Source: Butyricimonas sp. Marseille-P3923 (GTDB lineage: Bacteria > Bacteroidota > Bacteroidia > Bacteroidales > Marinifilaceae). From it: a DNA stretch of 64,000 nt. The first letter of the stretch is position 1, and every line of letters starts with the position of its first letter. Location of the stretch: assembly GCF_900184685.1 (NCBI RefSeq), contig NZ_FXXL01000004.1, positions 62,001-126,000 of the forward strand, read 5' to 3'. Made by a program: the position numbers and the translations under genes. This document shows positions 52,257 through 61,493 of the stretch, piece by piece. Below the pieces are notes generated by a model. The model searched no databases, was not told the origin of the DNA, and was given only the letters and a program-made list of their open reading frames with translations.

Positions 52257-53738
52257 TTATTTAAGTTTTATCTTTTTCCCTTTTGACTCGTTGTGGAAGC
52301 GGTCGACGGCGGTGATCACGTAACGGTATTTTGTTCGGGGAAGCGGTAGGTAGCATTCCGTGTAGTGCGTGATGGCGGCTATTTTGGAGGGATCGTTGAG
52401 GTTGATGCTTTCTTTCGGGGCGAAGCGGTAGATCACGAAATACTGGGGATTGCGGGGATCTTCACGGTCGCCGACGGAGAACCATTTCACGGTGTAGCCT
52501 TTGTCCGTGCGTTTGGCACGGGGTTTGGCGATTTTCTTTGGTCGTCCGTTGTACATGTGCGTGTAGGCGGGAATCAATGCCGGGTAGCGGTGGTAATGTT
52601 CACGGAGGCTATCGGCGATACCCTCGTTATTCCATAATATTTCGTTGGCAGGCCAGAAGCAATTGCCTTTCACGTGGCGTAGGGAACGGGCGGTTTCCAT
52701 TTTGGTGGTCAGGTCGCCGGCTTTCATGGTGCGTGCCACGTCTTGTCCCAAGTAAAGGTGGATATCGTGGGCGTTTTTGTCCCACCATTTGGCAAGGGTG
52801 ATGTAGTCTGCTGCCGGGTGTCCGATTTCCCAGTACACTTGGGGGATATTGTAGTCAATCCATTTTTTCTTGACCCATAGCGTCACGTCCGCATACAGGT
52901 TGTCATAATTCTGCAACCCGTTGGTATTGCTTCCGCTACCGTCCGGCGTGTTTTGTTTGTTGCGATATATCCCGAAAGGACTGATGCCGAAGCGTACCCA
53001 CGACTTTGTCTTCACGATCGTGCGTTTCAACTCCCGGATTAATTGATTCACGTTTTCCCGTCGCCAGTCGTCCCGTTCGTCCTCGGAGTATCCTTTCTTC
53101 AACCCGTAAGCGCGAAAGCTGTTATCGTCGGGAAAAGGCATTCCGTTCACGGGATAGGGGTAGAAATAGTCGTCCATGTGAATGGCGTCCACGTCATAGC
53201 GGCTCACGATATCTTCCACCACCCGGCAGATGTATTTCCGACAGGCGGGGATACCGGGATCGAAAAGTAATTGCTTGTTGTAAGTGACGAACCATTCGGG
53301 ATGCTCGTGATAAACGTGCGTTTCCGCTAACGTGGCAGTCCCCGACGTGCATGCCCGGAAGGGATTCAGCCAAGCGTGAAATTCCATGTTCCGTCGGTGG
53401 CATTCTTTGATGAGAAATGCCATCGGATCGAAGAACGGCTCCGGCGCTACACCTTGTTTGCCAGTGCAGAAACGGCTCCACGGTTCAATCTCGGAGTGAT
53501 ACCACGCGTCGGCTTCCGGTCGTACTTGAAAGACAATGGCGTTGATTCCGCATTCTTGCAGGTAATTCAGCTTGCGGATAAAGTCGACTTTCATCTCGTC
53601 CGGCGACATTTTGGCGTATTCACTCTGGAACACGGTTTGTATCCATGCCCCGCGAAATTCGCGCTTCGGGTAATCCTGCGCGGAGAGGAGCGTGATGCCG
53701 AGAATCGTGGTGAAAAGGAACGATAATATATATTTCAT
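52257..53738 (-). CDS. GH10-like (YddW/DUF187) glycoside hydrolase family protein
   Basis: 493 residues from the ATG at 53738 (53750 is also possible; the longer frame to 53822 runs through a terminator). Signal peptide YILSFLFTTILGITLLSAQ. The TIM-barrel domain has REFRGAWIQTVFQSEYAKM, then CGINAIVFQVRPEADAWYHS, MEFHAWLNPFRAC and AIHMDDYFYPYP. A C-terminal fibronectin-type part ends YRYVITAVDRFHNESKGKK. YddW-type proteins act on peptidoglycan-related glycans after amidase action, but this copy's substrate is not known. Confidence 0.9.
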   Translation of the reverse strand: MKYILSFLFTTILGITLLSAQDYPKREFRGAWIQTVFQSEYAKMSPDEMKVDFIRKLNYLQECGINAIVFQVRPEADAWYHSEIEPWSRFCTGKQGVAPEPFFDPMAFLIKECHRRNMEFHAWLNPFRACTSGTATLAETHVYHEHPEWFVTYNKQLLFDPGIPACRKYICRVVEDIVSRYDVDAIHMDDYFYPYPVNGMPFPDDNSFRAYGLKKGYSEDERDDWRRENVNQLIRELKRTIVKTKSWVRFGISPFGIYRNKQNTPDGSGSNTNGLQNYDNLYADVTLWVKKKWIDYNIPQVYWEIGHPAADYITLAKWWDKNAHDIHLYLGQDVARTMKAGDLTTKMETARSLRHVKGNCFWPANEILWNNEGIADSLREHYHRYPALIPAYTHMYNGRPKKIAKPRAKRTDKGYTVKWFSVGDREDPRNPQYFVIYRFAPKESINLNDPSKIAAITHYTECYLPLPRTKYRYVITAVDRFHNESKGKKIKLK

Positions 53739-53788
53739 AGTTTGTGTCATTGATTTAGAATGTCGCGAATATACGGATTTATGGGTAT

Positions 53789-53822
53789 AAAAAAGAAAGG
53801 GAGACTTAGAATGTCTCCCCAA
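53789..53822 (-). terminator. Terminator of the NVEALA operon
   Basis: On the minus strand GGGAGAC and GTCTCCC pair around ATTCTAA, and TTTCTTTTTT follows. It comes 62 nt after the stop of the O-antigen-ligase gene. Confidence 0.8.
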
Positions 53823-53883
53823 AGTGATGGATTTAGATGTACTATGGTGTGAAATGGACCAGAACGGTCCGAGGATGGCTCTT

Positions 53884-55731
53884 TTAATGGATACTCTTGA
53901 TGAGCGATTCCATTTGTGCTTTCATTTCTTGTGTTTCTTTTGATTCCTTTTTGGGTTTTTGAGTGATTACTTGTCGGGCGCATTGCAAGGTCTTGTCATG
54001 TAATCCCATTTCGTGGTAAAGATTTGCCAGCAAATAATTGGGATACACGAGGCTGGGTGTCATGTAATGGGCCTTCCGGAAGTTCTGTTCGGCGAGCTTG
54101 TACTCTCCCATGGCTTGATAGTTTTTCCCGATGATATTGTATATTACCGGAGCGGATACAGATTGTAATACTTCTCGGAGAACAGCAATGCTGTCTTCGT
54201 ATCGGTCTGTTTGGGAGAGTGCTTGCCCGTATTCGATAAGAAATCCGGGATGTCTTAGATTCTTTGCCAACGGGGCGTATATATTAACCGCCGTCGCGTA
54301 TATCTTCACGTTGTAATATAGTTTTCCTTCTGCCCATGCGCGATAGGAGTTGTATTTTCTCATTTCGGGGAAGGCGGTGAAAAACACCAAGCCTGCCAAC
54401 GCGAGATAAATTACTTTGAAACTCAGTCCGGCTTTTTCTTGACGGGCTTCCCGGGGGGCGCACAAGGCGAGCAAGAGCATCAGGATGATGGCTAACGGTA
54501 ATGATCTGATAGGGGAGGACATCAGCCCTGCCATAGAGAGCGAAATTAATGCACCTAGGGTAGCTAACTTCTCCGGGTATCGTTTTAAACTTCGGATACT
54601 TTTTATAAGAATCGTGGCGACAAACCCGAGGATAAGTAATAATCCCAGCAATCCGGTTTCCGCCGTGATACGGACAATATCACTGACCGGGTAACACGGC
54701 GTGTTGGCCAATGCCAGTTCTCTTTCTGTCCGGTTGCCGTGTTCGAAATAGTAAGACTGGGCATCCCCGTATGCTTTTTGGAAGTTCCCGATACCAATGC
54801 CGAATAACGGGTTTTCCGTCAGCACGTTCATGGATATTTTCCATGCCAGAAGGTTTTCGTCCACTGGATCTTTCCGGAATTTGTAATAGCCGCCCACGAT
54901 ACCGGTGCTGATAATCAGCACACTGAGCAAGAGGGTTATTCTTTGTTTTTGTGTCTGTAAGCGTTTGATGAAAGCGTGCATGTTGAATTTGAAATACAGA
55001 ACAACACAGCATCCGCACGCCGCGGTGAGCCACGCGATGGCTTCCCCTGTAAAAGGCATGATAGATAGTATGCCCAACAAGGAAAGGGCTGATAGCACGA
55101 ACAACATGATCTCGTCGATGATTTCCGGCTTTGCTTGCTCGGTATAAGACGGTGTCGAGAATTTGGCACTTAATCTTTGATATAGTGTGATTGTCCAGTA
55201 AAGCGCAATCGGGGTAATCGTGGCCAAGTATACGGCATAAGCGTATCGGGTGTTGAAGGACCCGGATAATTGAAATTTTGTTTGCATTTCCGGGATATAA
55301 GCGTACAATTGGCAGTATCCCCAAATGACTTCAAATAAAGCGAGCGCGATCAGAACGAATTGAAATGTCTTGATCGATTTTTTATTGTAAGAAAGATAGA
55401 TATCGAAGAAAAAATAGGAAATGACTATTAGCAGAAATACTTCCGCGTTCATCATTTCCTGATTGGAGTTACGGGATATGCCAATAATCACTACAGTCAA
55501 AATCCCTATTATGATAGTTTTGATTTCATCGACTCTCGTGGTCGATTTCCTGTAAAAAGCCAGAATGATTGAAATGACTCCGGTTATACACATGAAAGTG
55601 TAGAACCAAAAACGTTTGGCAACAACGATCCCGTTCATGCTTTCCGAATCGATAACCAGCATCGTGGCAATCAATAGAAGGAAGCTCATGAAGGACAGGA
55701 AATTCACTGTGTTGTTAATCCATTGTGTCAT
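53884..55731 (-). CDS. O-antigen-ligase-family membrane protein with TPR tail
   Basis: 615 residues. The first 440 or so form about twelve membrane helices. The long loop typical of O-antigen ligase / Wzy proteins is ENPLFGIGIGNFQKAYGDAQ through VRITAETGLLGLLLILGFVA. The C-terminal 130 residues hold TPR motifs (YEDSIAVLREVLQSVS, GEYKLAEQNFRKAHYM, LANLYHEMGLHDKTLQCARQ). Immediately follows the CxxC lipoprotein gene without a gap, as last gene of the operon led by the NVEALA peptide. There is no capsule or O-antigen cluster around it, so its acceptor may be a protein or peptide (inference). Confidence 0.88.
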   Translation of the reverse strand: MTQWINNTVNFLSFMSFLLLIATMLVIDSESMNGIVVAKRFWFYTFMCITGVISIILAFYRKSTTRVDEIKTIIIGILTVVIIGISRNSNQEMMNAEVFLLIVISYFFFDIYLSYNKKSIKTFQFVLIALALFEVIWGYCQLYAYIPEMQTKFQLSGSFNTRYAYAVYLATITPIALYWTITLYQRLSAKFSTPSYTEQAKPEIIDEIMLFVLSALSLLGILSIMPFTGEAIAWLTAACGCCVVLYFKFNMHAFIKRLQTQKQRITLLLSVLIISTGIVGGYYKFRKDPVDENLLAWKISMNVLTENPLFGIGIGNFQKAYGDAQSYYFEHGNRTERELALANTPCYPVSDIVRITAETGLLGLLLILGFVATILIKSIRSLKRYPEKLATLGALISLSMAGLMSSPIRSLPLAIILMLLLALCAPREARQEKAGLSFKVIYLALAGLVFFTAFPEMRKYNSYRAWAEGKLYYNVKIYATAVNIYAPLAKNLRHPGFLIEYGQALSQTDRYEDSIAVLREVLQSVSAPVIYNIIGKNYQAMGEYKLAEQNFRKAHYMTPSLVYPNYLLANLYHEMGLHDKTLQCARQVITQKPKKESKETQEMKAQMESLIKSIH

Positions 55732-56292
55732 TTAATTCTTTATACTAATTTGTTGTTTGTACAGTTTCCACAGCGAGTTGTTTCTCGCCGGGCTACCGAT
55801 TAACACGACCTTTTGTTCCCGGTCGAGTAGGAATGTTTGAAATTCGGGGTCGTGCGGCAGGTTCGGATTCGCCTTCCACAGGGCATTGTCCGTGTCGTAA
55901 AATATCAAGTGATTGAATTTGTTCTTCACGGCAAATGCCGATACGGCCTCGAAATTCTTGGCGTGGACGATAAAGATAAAATTCACTTTATCTTGTTGTC
56001 CGGCTATATCTTTCATGCGTAAGTGCCAGTCATGTAATTTCATGTTACATTCCGTGCACCCGGTAGAATCAAAAAAAGTAAGAACGCTGTATTCTTTATC
56101 CAATAGTTCCGTGAGCGTGACGGTTGTATCTCTCCCGAGGATTTTAGCCGCCGGGGAGGTGGGAAACGTGATTGTTTTCCCGTACCATTCTTCAATTACT
56201 TTTCGGGCTTTGTAATCCTTGGAATGGCATCCCCCGAGGAGGATGAACATCCCAAGGTACAAAACTCTCACACGGAAATTAATCCAATGCAT
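55732..56292 (-). CDS. Thioredoxin-like CxxC lipoprotein
   Basis: 186 residues, lipoprotein with Cys22 (MFILLGGCHSKD). The thioredoxin-like domain has TFFDSTGCTECNMKLHDWHL with a CTEC active site, then NFIFIVHAKNFEAVSAFAV and FQTFLLDREQKVVLIGSP. It is shorter than TlpA and lacks the tryptophan before the first cysteine. It overlaps the propeller gene by 14 nt, so expression is linked. It may act on the two cysteines of the NVEALA peptide encoded two genes upstream (inference). Confidence 0.8.
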   Translation of the reverse strand: MHWINFRVRVLYLGMFILLGGCHSKDYKARKVIEEWYGKTITFPTSPAAKILGRDTTVTLTELLDKEYSVLTFFDSTGCTECNMKLHDWHLRMKDIAGQQDKVNFIFIVHAKNFEAVSAFAVKNKFNHLIFYDTDNALWKANPNLPHDPEFQTFLLDREQKVVLIGSPARNNSLWKLYKQQISIKN

Positions 56293-57331
56293 ATTTAATC
56301 AACACTGAATTCGGATGGTTTGTCAAGCCATAAATGGCGTTTTCTTCTTTACAAAAGGAAATAGAGGTGAACGGATTCCCTAGTAAATAGGTGTGAACGT
56401 GATTGCCCTCCCAGTCGAACACTACAATCCGTTCACCATAGCCTATCTTCTCTTTGTATTTATTGTAACTTCTCCCAGAATAGAGGGCAAATATGTATTC
56501 ATCAGATACTTCAATATCAACAAACCCGAAGAGATTGTCTGTGGAATACGCGACGGGCTTTCTCCTGGTACTCTTGACCGTGGCTTTTGGAGAATAGAGA
56601 TTTTGCTCGGTGATGCGAGTGATGGTGTTGCAAGGTATGAGAGAGCATAAATCTATGATACCGCTTTGCATATTCGCACAGACAAATTTCGTTCCATCAG
56701 GTTTTATCTTTATGATATTACTTGCAAATAAGATGCTTTTCTGGGAATTGTCGGCGTTCCGGTAATTCGGGTAGGGAAGGAAGAAATTTTCTTGCCCGTT
56801 TTCCAGTAAAGCGTAACGCTGGTCGAACATACCCGTTGCCACGATTGTGGAACCCCATTTGGCAGCGCACAAGTGTTTCTTGTCCGTGGGCACGGGGGTA
56901 AAGGTAGGACCGAATCCGGCTTGTCCCAGTTGATTCATGTCGAACTCGACCATTCGGTTGTTCCCGAAGTCATAGGCTGATAAGATTCCTTTCTCGTCAA
57001 GATGCATCGTTAAGATGTACAAACCTTGGTTGCCGCCTAAGCCTGTCGGGAGGTAATTTCCCAACAATGTTCCGTCTTGTTTGTATATGGAAATCTTGTT
57101 CAACCCTTCCCGGTCAAGTACGATAAGTATAGAATCTTTCTTGATTACTTTTGTCGGGTTTATAATACCCAACTTTTGTAGATTGATTTTTGTATCCAAT
57201 CTGTCTAGTGAGACAGCACGACTCATGCTAAACAAAGGATTCTGCTCTTTCGGCACAGTCCGAACTTCATCAGAACAACTGTAGGCGAAAGCAACGGCTA
57301 ATAGTATAAATAATGCCTTTTTCATGTTCAT
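56279..57331 (-). CDS. 6-bladed beta-propeller lipoprotein (TolB-like)
   Basis: 350 residues, lipoprotein with Cys19 (AVAFAYSCSDE). Repeated blades are visible as NKISIYKQDGTLLGNYLPTG, LSAYDFGNNRMVEFDMNQLG, VCANMQSGIIDLCSLI and RIVVFDWEGNHVHTYLLG. This matches the group of Bacteroidota propeller lipoproteins that are regularly found with NVEALA peptides. Starts 5 nt after the NVEALA stop. Probably binds peptide or polymer at the cell surface or in the periplasm; no enzymatic motif was seen. Confidence 0.85.
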   Translation of the reverse strand: MNMKKALFILLAVAFAYSCSDEVRTVPKEQNPLFSMSRAVSLDRLDTKINLQKLGIINPTKVIKKDSILIVLDREGLNKISIYKQDGTLLGNYLPTGLGGNQGLYILTMHLDEKGILSAYDFGNNRMVEFDMNQLGQAGFGPTFTPVPTDKKHLCAAKWGSTIVATGMFDQRYALLENGQENFFLPYPNYRNADNSQKSILFASNIIKIKPDGTKFVCANMQSGIIDLCSLIPCNTITRITEQNLYSPKATVKSTRRKPVAYSTDNLFGFVDIEVSDEYIFALYSGRSYNKYKEKIGYGERIVVFDWEGNHVHTYLLGNPFTSISFCKEENAIYGLTNHPNSVLIKYALD

Positions 57332-57336
57332 GTTAT

Positions 57337-57570
57337 TTATTCGAGAGCTAGTCCGGGGTAGAATACGGGATTAAAATCATCATCGTAAAACATACAGATA
57401 TATCCTGAAACTTTACAAGGATTGTCTTCTCCACTTTCATCAGCGGCTAACGCTTCAATATTTTGAATTTTTATATCTATATTCGTGGCATCTTTCCTTA
57501 GAGTGATATTTATTAATGTTATTCCAAGGATTATAGATATAAACAATATACTAATAATAAATTTTTTCAT
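57337..57570 (-). CDS. NVEALA-family exported peptide
   Basis: 77 residues from the ATG at 57570. A longer frame reaching back across the divergent promoter region is rejected. N-terminal hydrophobic leader (FIISILFISIILGITLINI), then the family motif IQNIEALAADE (a variant of NVEALA), followed by a short acidic C-terminal part with two cysteines (NPCKVSGYICMFYDDD). NVEALA peptides are small, exported and probably cut near ALA; their function is not established. First gene of the operon, 24 nt from a -7 element. The neighbouring CxxC protein could form or break its disulfide. Confidence 0.85.
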   Translation of the reverse strand: MKKFIISILFISIILGITLINITLRKDATNIDIKIQNIEALAADESGEDNPCKVSGYICMFYDDDFNPVFYPGLALE

Positions 57571-57593
57571 ATATTGAGAGTTTTGATGTGCTA

Positions 57594-57601
57594 CAAAAAT
57601 A
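57594..57601 (-). promoter_or_regulatory. Promoter -7 element of the NVEALA operon
   Basis: The complement reads TATTTTTG, matching TAnnTTTG, with a leader of roughly 18 nt. The whole divergent space to the histidine kinase gene is only 166 nt and is where a response regulator would be expected to bind. Confidence 0.6.
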
Positions 57602-57736
57602 TAAGGAAGTTTTGAGATAAATTGTTCCTCATTTGTTCCTATTTTTCTTAATTTATTCTTAAAATTGTAGAGTGTTGGAAGTATATATAATAAGGTAATA
57701 ATTTCAGTATTTTGATGGTCTAATAAAATAGAGTCT

Positions 57737-59110
57737 ATGAATAGAAGAATCCATATAGCGTGGGGCGTTTCGATGTTTGCCATATTTTGTTTGTTGATTT
57801 TTCAAACATTTTGGTTGATACGTATGTTTCATTATAAAAAGGTAGAGTATCTGAATACAGCGAATAATGTTTTAGCAACAGCAATGGAAACTGGTTTTGA
57901 AGAGCATTTATTACAGAATCAGATTTTTAAAGATAGCCCTCCACGAATTAGTGTGGATAGAGAAAATGCTACGCTGAAGTTTGTGTGGAAAGGTGATACA
58001 ACGTCGATTGCTTTTGAAGAAAAAGAAGGGTACTTAACTTTATTACGTAAAACTTTTTATGACTTCGTTAATCAGCGATCAACAGAAAATATTGTCATGT
58101 TGGATAGTATTTGTAAATCATATTTTGTTCGTAATGGTATAACGGGGAAATATATATTGGAATTAGTGGATACTGAAACTGGAAGGATTATAGCTACAAC
58201 GGAGAATGGGTCTTCTAGGGTAAGTAAGAATATTGTTTCAAACATGATTGATTTAGGATTAACGAGTCATCATGGTCTAATTGCTTATTTTGACATGCCT
58301 TACAAGGTCTTCTTTTCTCAATTGACAGGAGTACTCATTAGTTCGTTCCTTTTAGTGATCTTCTTGGGTGTTTGTTTTATATATCAATGGAAGACAATTT
58401 CTTTCCAACGAAACGTGGCAAAAGTCCGAGAGGAATTTATGAGCAGTATGGTGCATGAATTGAAGTTCCCGCTGTCGATAATTAAGAAAAAGCTCCTTGC
58501 GCTAAAACAGGAGGGGGTTGATAATTTGAATGAAAGGCAATTGGATGCATTGAATGGAGGGTTTGATAGAGTGCTGCATTTGAATAATTTCGTGTTTAAA
58601 TTATTAAATGCATGGAAACAAGGGTTCAAGGTTACGTGGGAAAAGTTATCTTTGCAGGATTCAATTGATGAACTTGTTCGACAGTTCAATTCCGTGTTCG
58701 AGAAAAGAGATGTTTCGATTAAAGTGGATTATCAATTGAGTAGGAACGTGATTGAAGCCGATCCGATTCACTTTCCGAACGCCATCAGTAACTTGATCGA
58801 GAACGCTATCAAGTATTCGGGTAGTTCGCCGAAAGTCGAGATATCGTGCAAGGACGAGGGGAATATGCTGATTATATCGGTAAAAGACCACGGATTTGGT
58901 ATTCCGGAGAAACTGAGGGAGAAGATTTTCGAGCGTTATTTCAGGGTTGCTCGCGGTCGTTCTGCCGATGTACACGGTTTCGGAATCGGGTTGAGTTACG
59001 TGAAACAGGTAATAGAGGCTCATGGCGGAGTGATTCGGGTGGACAGTACCGAGGGCGTTGGAACCACGTTCACGGTCATGGTGCCTTTGGTAACAGACGA
59101 AAACGATTAA
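57737..59110 (+). CDS. Sensor histidine kinase
   Basis: 457 residues. Membrane helices at about 10-30 and 194-216 enclose a periplasmic sensor of about 160 residues without a family I recognise. The HisKA phospho-acceptor is MSSMVHELKFPLSIIKKK, with His240. The ATPase domain has NLIENAIKYSG, VKDHGFGIPEKLREKIFERY and GFGIGLSYVKQVIEAHGG. Divergent from the NVEALA operon, with the regulator 18 nt downstream. The first two thirds are AT-rich (18 of 60 G+C in 58021-58080), the ATPase part is not (31 of 60 in 58801-58860). Confidence 0.95.
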   Translation: MNRRIHIAWGVSMFAIFCLLIFQTFWLIRMFHYKKVEYLNTANNVLATAMETGFEEHLLQNQIFKDSPPRISVDRENATLKFVWKGDTTSIAFEEKEGYLTLLRKTFYDFVNQRSTENIVMLDSICKSYFVRNGITGKYILELVDTETGRIIATTENGSSRVSKNIVSNMIDLGLTSHHGLIAYFDMPYKVFFSQLTGVLISSFLLVIFLGVCFIYQWKTISFQRNVAKVREEFMSSMVHELKFPLSIIKKKLLALKQEGVDNLNERQLDALNGGFDRVLHLNNFVFKLLNAWKQGFKVTWEKLSLQDSIDELVRQFNSVFEKRDVSIKVDYQLSRNVIEADPIHFPNAISNLIENAIKYSGSSPKVEISCKDEGNMLIISVKDHGFGIPEKLREKIFERYFRVARGRSADVHGFGIGLSYVKQVIEAHGGVIRVDSTEGVGTTFTVMVPLVTDEND

Positions 59111-59128
59111 TATTTTACAAACGGGAAA

Positions 59129-59815
59129 ATGGCTAAGATTTTGTACGCTGAGGATTCGGCGGAGTATTACGAGGATTTCATAACTTACTTGAAAAAGAAT
59201 GGGCACACGGTTTACCACGTTACCGACGGGGAGGAGGCGCTTGAGGTTTACCGTCAGAAGAAACCGGACTTGGCGTTGCTCGACGTGATGATGCCGAAAA
59301 TGACAGGTTTGGAGGTCGCTAGAGTGATTCGGAAAGATGATTCTGTCATTCCTATTTTGTTTATCAGTAGTATTGGCAGTTCATCCGCCGCGGTAGCCGG
59401 ATTTAAGAGCGGGGCAAATGATTATATCCGCAAGGATATGGATGAAGCTGAATTTAAAGCCCGTATCGAAGCCGCTTTAAGACAAATCGGATTTCGTGAG
59501 CGTAGCGAGAAAACGATAGATATTAGCGACGGGGTGTATCTTGACCTTGTGAACCGTGAACTTGTCGTGGACGGGGAAGTGATATTATTCAGTCCGTTGG
59601 AAATGAAGGTAATGAAAGTGTTGTGTGAGAACAAGAATTGCTACGTGACAAAAGATATTCTGGTGCAGGCGGGTTGGAGCAACACGTTTAAAGAATCGTA
59701 TCGTTACTTGGATAAATGTCTTGTCGGGTTGAGAAAAATGTTACCGAAAGACGGCTCGATATCTATCGCTACCAAATGGGGTAAGGCGTTGGGATTAATG
59801 GTGAAAGAAAAATAG
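59129..59815 (+). CDS. OmpR-family response regulator
   Basis: 228 residues. Receiver domain: ILYAEDSAEYYEDFITYLKK with the acidic pair, phosphorylation site LALLDVMMPKMTG, then FISSIG and GFKSGANDYIRKD. The DNA-binding winged helix has LFSPLEMKVMKVLCENKNCY and SNTFKESYRYLDKCLVGLRK. Paired with the kinase directly upstream; the closest candidate target is the divergent NVEALA promoter (inference). Confidence 0.95.
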   Translation: MAKILYAEDSAEYYEDFITYLKKNGHTVYHVTDGEEALEVYRQKKPDLALLDVMMPKMTGLEVARVIRKDDSVIPILFISSIGSSSAAVAGFKSGANDYIRKDMDEAEFKARIEAALRQIGFRERSEKTIDISDGVYLDLVNRELVVDGEVILFSPLEMKVMKVLCENKNCYVTKDILVQAGWSNTFKESYRYLDKCLVGLRKMLPKDGSISIATKWGKALGLMVKEK

Positions 59816-59846
59816 AGAAAGCCCTTGGGGAATAATCAAACGGAGA

Positions 59847-59878
59847 TTTGATATTGTAAGCTTTATAGATTATCTTTG
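59847..59878 (+). promoter_or_regulatory. Promoter of the AAA/PD-(D/E)XK gene
   Basis: TTTG (59847-59850), 20 nt, TATCTTTG (59871-59878), 25 nt before the ATG. Full match to the Bacteroidota consensus. Confidence 0.75.
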
Positions 59879-59903
59879 CTTATAGATTAAAAACGAGAGC
59901 ATC

Positions 59904-61460
59904 ATGGAAACGAGGAAACTTCCGATAGGCATACAGACATTTGAAAAAATACGTGTTGGCAACTATGTATACGTTGACAAAACGGCTTTCGTGTGGAAGC
60001 TGGTTTCCTCCAGTGCACCTTATTTTCTTAGTCGTCCAAGACGTTTTGGCAAGAGTTTGTTGCTCTCGACTTTCGAGTCTTATTTCGAGGGACGTAAGGA
60101 TTTATTCGAGGGATTGACTATCGGGCAGTTGGAGAAAGAGTGGAACGTGCATCCCGTGTTACATCTTGATTTGAACGCCGAGAAGTATGATTCTCCCGAG
60201 GGATTGTACGCTATCCTCGACAGGTATTTGAAGATGTGGGAAGATCGTTGGGGACGGGGTGACGGCGAAAGTACCCCGGCAGGTCGTTTTTTTGATGTCA
60301 TTCGTCGTGCTTGCGAGCAGACCGGATGCGGGGTCGTAGTGCTCGTGGACGAGTATGATAAACCGCTTCTGCAAGCATTGGGAAAGGATAACGCCTTACT
60401 CGAAGACTTCCGCGATACCTTGAAGGCTTTTTACGGGGTACTCAAGAGTGCCGACCGTTATTTGCGTTTCGTGTTTTTGACTGGGGTTACTAAATTTGCT
60501 CAAGTTAGTGTATTTAGTGATCTCAACCAGTTGAGTGACATTAGTATGTGGCCGGATTACGCTACTATCTGCGGGATAACGTTGGAAGAATTAAAGGATA
60601 ATTTTCAACCGGAGATTGAACAATTGGCGGCAACTAACGCTATGGACGTCGGCGAAGTCGTGAAAAAGATGACGACACTTTACGATGGCTATCATTTTTA
60701 TCAAAATGCCCCGGGGGTATTTAACCCGTTTAGCGTGTTGAGCGTATTCACGTCTAAAGTATTTGGTCGTTACTGGTTTCAGACGGGAACCCCGACTTTT
60801 CTTGTAGAGTTATTGAAACAGAGTGATTACGACCTTCGGGAATTACTTGACGGGGTAGAAGCTCCTGCTTCTTCTTTCACCGAGTACCGGGTAAATGTTG
60901 ATAACCCGATTCCTTTGATTTATCAAAGTGGTTATCTGACGATTAAGGAATACGACAAGGAGTTCCAGAATTATCTGCTTGCTTTTCCGAATGATGAGGT
61001 AAGATATGGTTTTATGGATTTTTTAGTACCTTTTTATACCTCTTTGGCAGAAGATGAGCGAGGATTTTATATTGGAAAATTCGTACAGGAACTTCGTGTG
61101 GGGGATGTTGATGCCTTTATGAAGCGGTTACGAGCGTTTTTCGCGGACTTCCCTTACGAATTGAATACCCGGACGGAACGTCATTACCAAGTTGTATTTT
61201 ATCTCGTGTTCAAGTTAATGGGACAATTTACGGGAGCTGAGGTACGTAGTGCCAAGGGAAGGGCTGATGCCGTGGTGAAAACACCGAAATACATTTATGT
61301 CTTCGAGTTTAAACTAGATGGTACAGCCGAGCAAGCTTTAAAGCAAATTGATGATAAGGGATATCTTTTGCCTTATTCGGTTGATAACAGAGAAGTGGTA
61401 AAGATTGGGGTGGAATTTGATGCTAATGAACGTAATATCGGGAAGTGGATCGTGGAATAA
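59904..61460 (+). CDS. AAA-family ATPase with PD-(D/E)XK nuclease-like domain
   Basis: 518 residues. N-terminal IGIQTFEKIRVGNYVYVDKT, then a Walker-A-like loop FLSRPRRFGKSLLLSTFESY and a Walker B-like VVVLVDEYDKPLLQAL. The C-terminal domain has QVVFYLVFKLMGQFTGAEVR and YIYVFEFKLDGTAEQALKQI, the E-x-K pattern of PD-(D/E)XK folds. The family occurs in many copies per genome in Bacteroidales and is thought to be mobile or defence-related; no function is proved. It has its own promoter and no evident partner. Full length, seemingly intact. Confidence 0.9.
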   Translation: METRKLPIGIQTFEKIRVGNYVYVDKTAFVWKLVSSSAPYFLSRPRRFGKSLLLSTFESYFEGRKDLFEGLTIGQLEKEWNVHPVLHLDLNAEKYDSPEGLYAILDRYLKMWEDRWGRGDGESTPAGRFFDVIRRACEQTGCGVVVLVDEYDKPLLQALGKDNALLEDFRDTLKAFYGVLKSADRYLRFVFLTGVTKFAQVSVFSDLNQLSDISMWPDYATICGITLEELKDNFQPEIEQLAATNAMDVGEVVKKMTTLYDGYHFYQNAPGVFNPFSVLSVFTSKVFGRYWFQTGTPTFLVELLKQSDYDLRELLDGVEAPASSFTEYRVNVDNPIPLIYQSGYLTIKEYDKEFQNYLLAFPNDEVRYGFMDFLVPFYTSLAEDERGFYIGKFVQELRVGDVDAFMKRLRAFFADFPYELNTRTERHYQVVFYLVFKLMGQFTGAEVRSAKGRADAVVKTPKYIYVFEFKLDGTAEQALKQIDDKGYLLPYSVDNREVVKIGVEFDANERNIGKWIVE

Positions 61461-61493
61461 TTTGATGATTATCTTTCTTTTTGGTAAACCGCT

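Noticed and set aside
53739-53822. Longer N-terminus of the GH10-like gene
   Set aside because: It crosses the terminator of the NVEALA operon, and the signal peptide begins at 53738.
57571-57783. Longer form of the NVEALA gene
   Set aside because: It would overlap the start of the divergent kinase gene and its promoter region; the leader peptide begins at the ATG at 57570.
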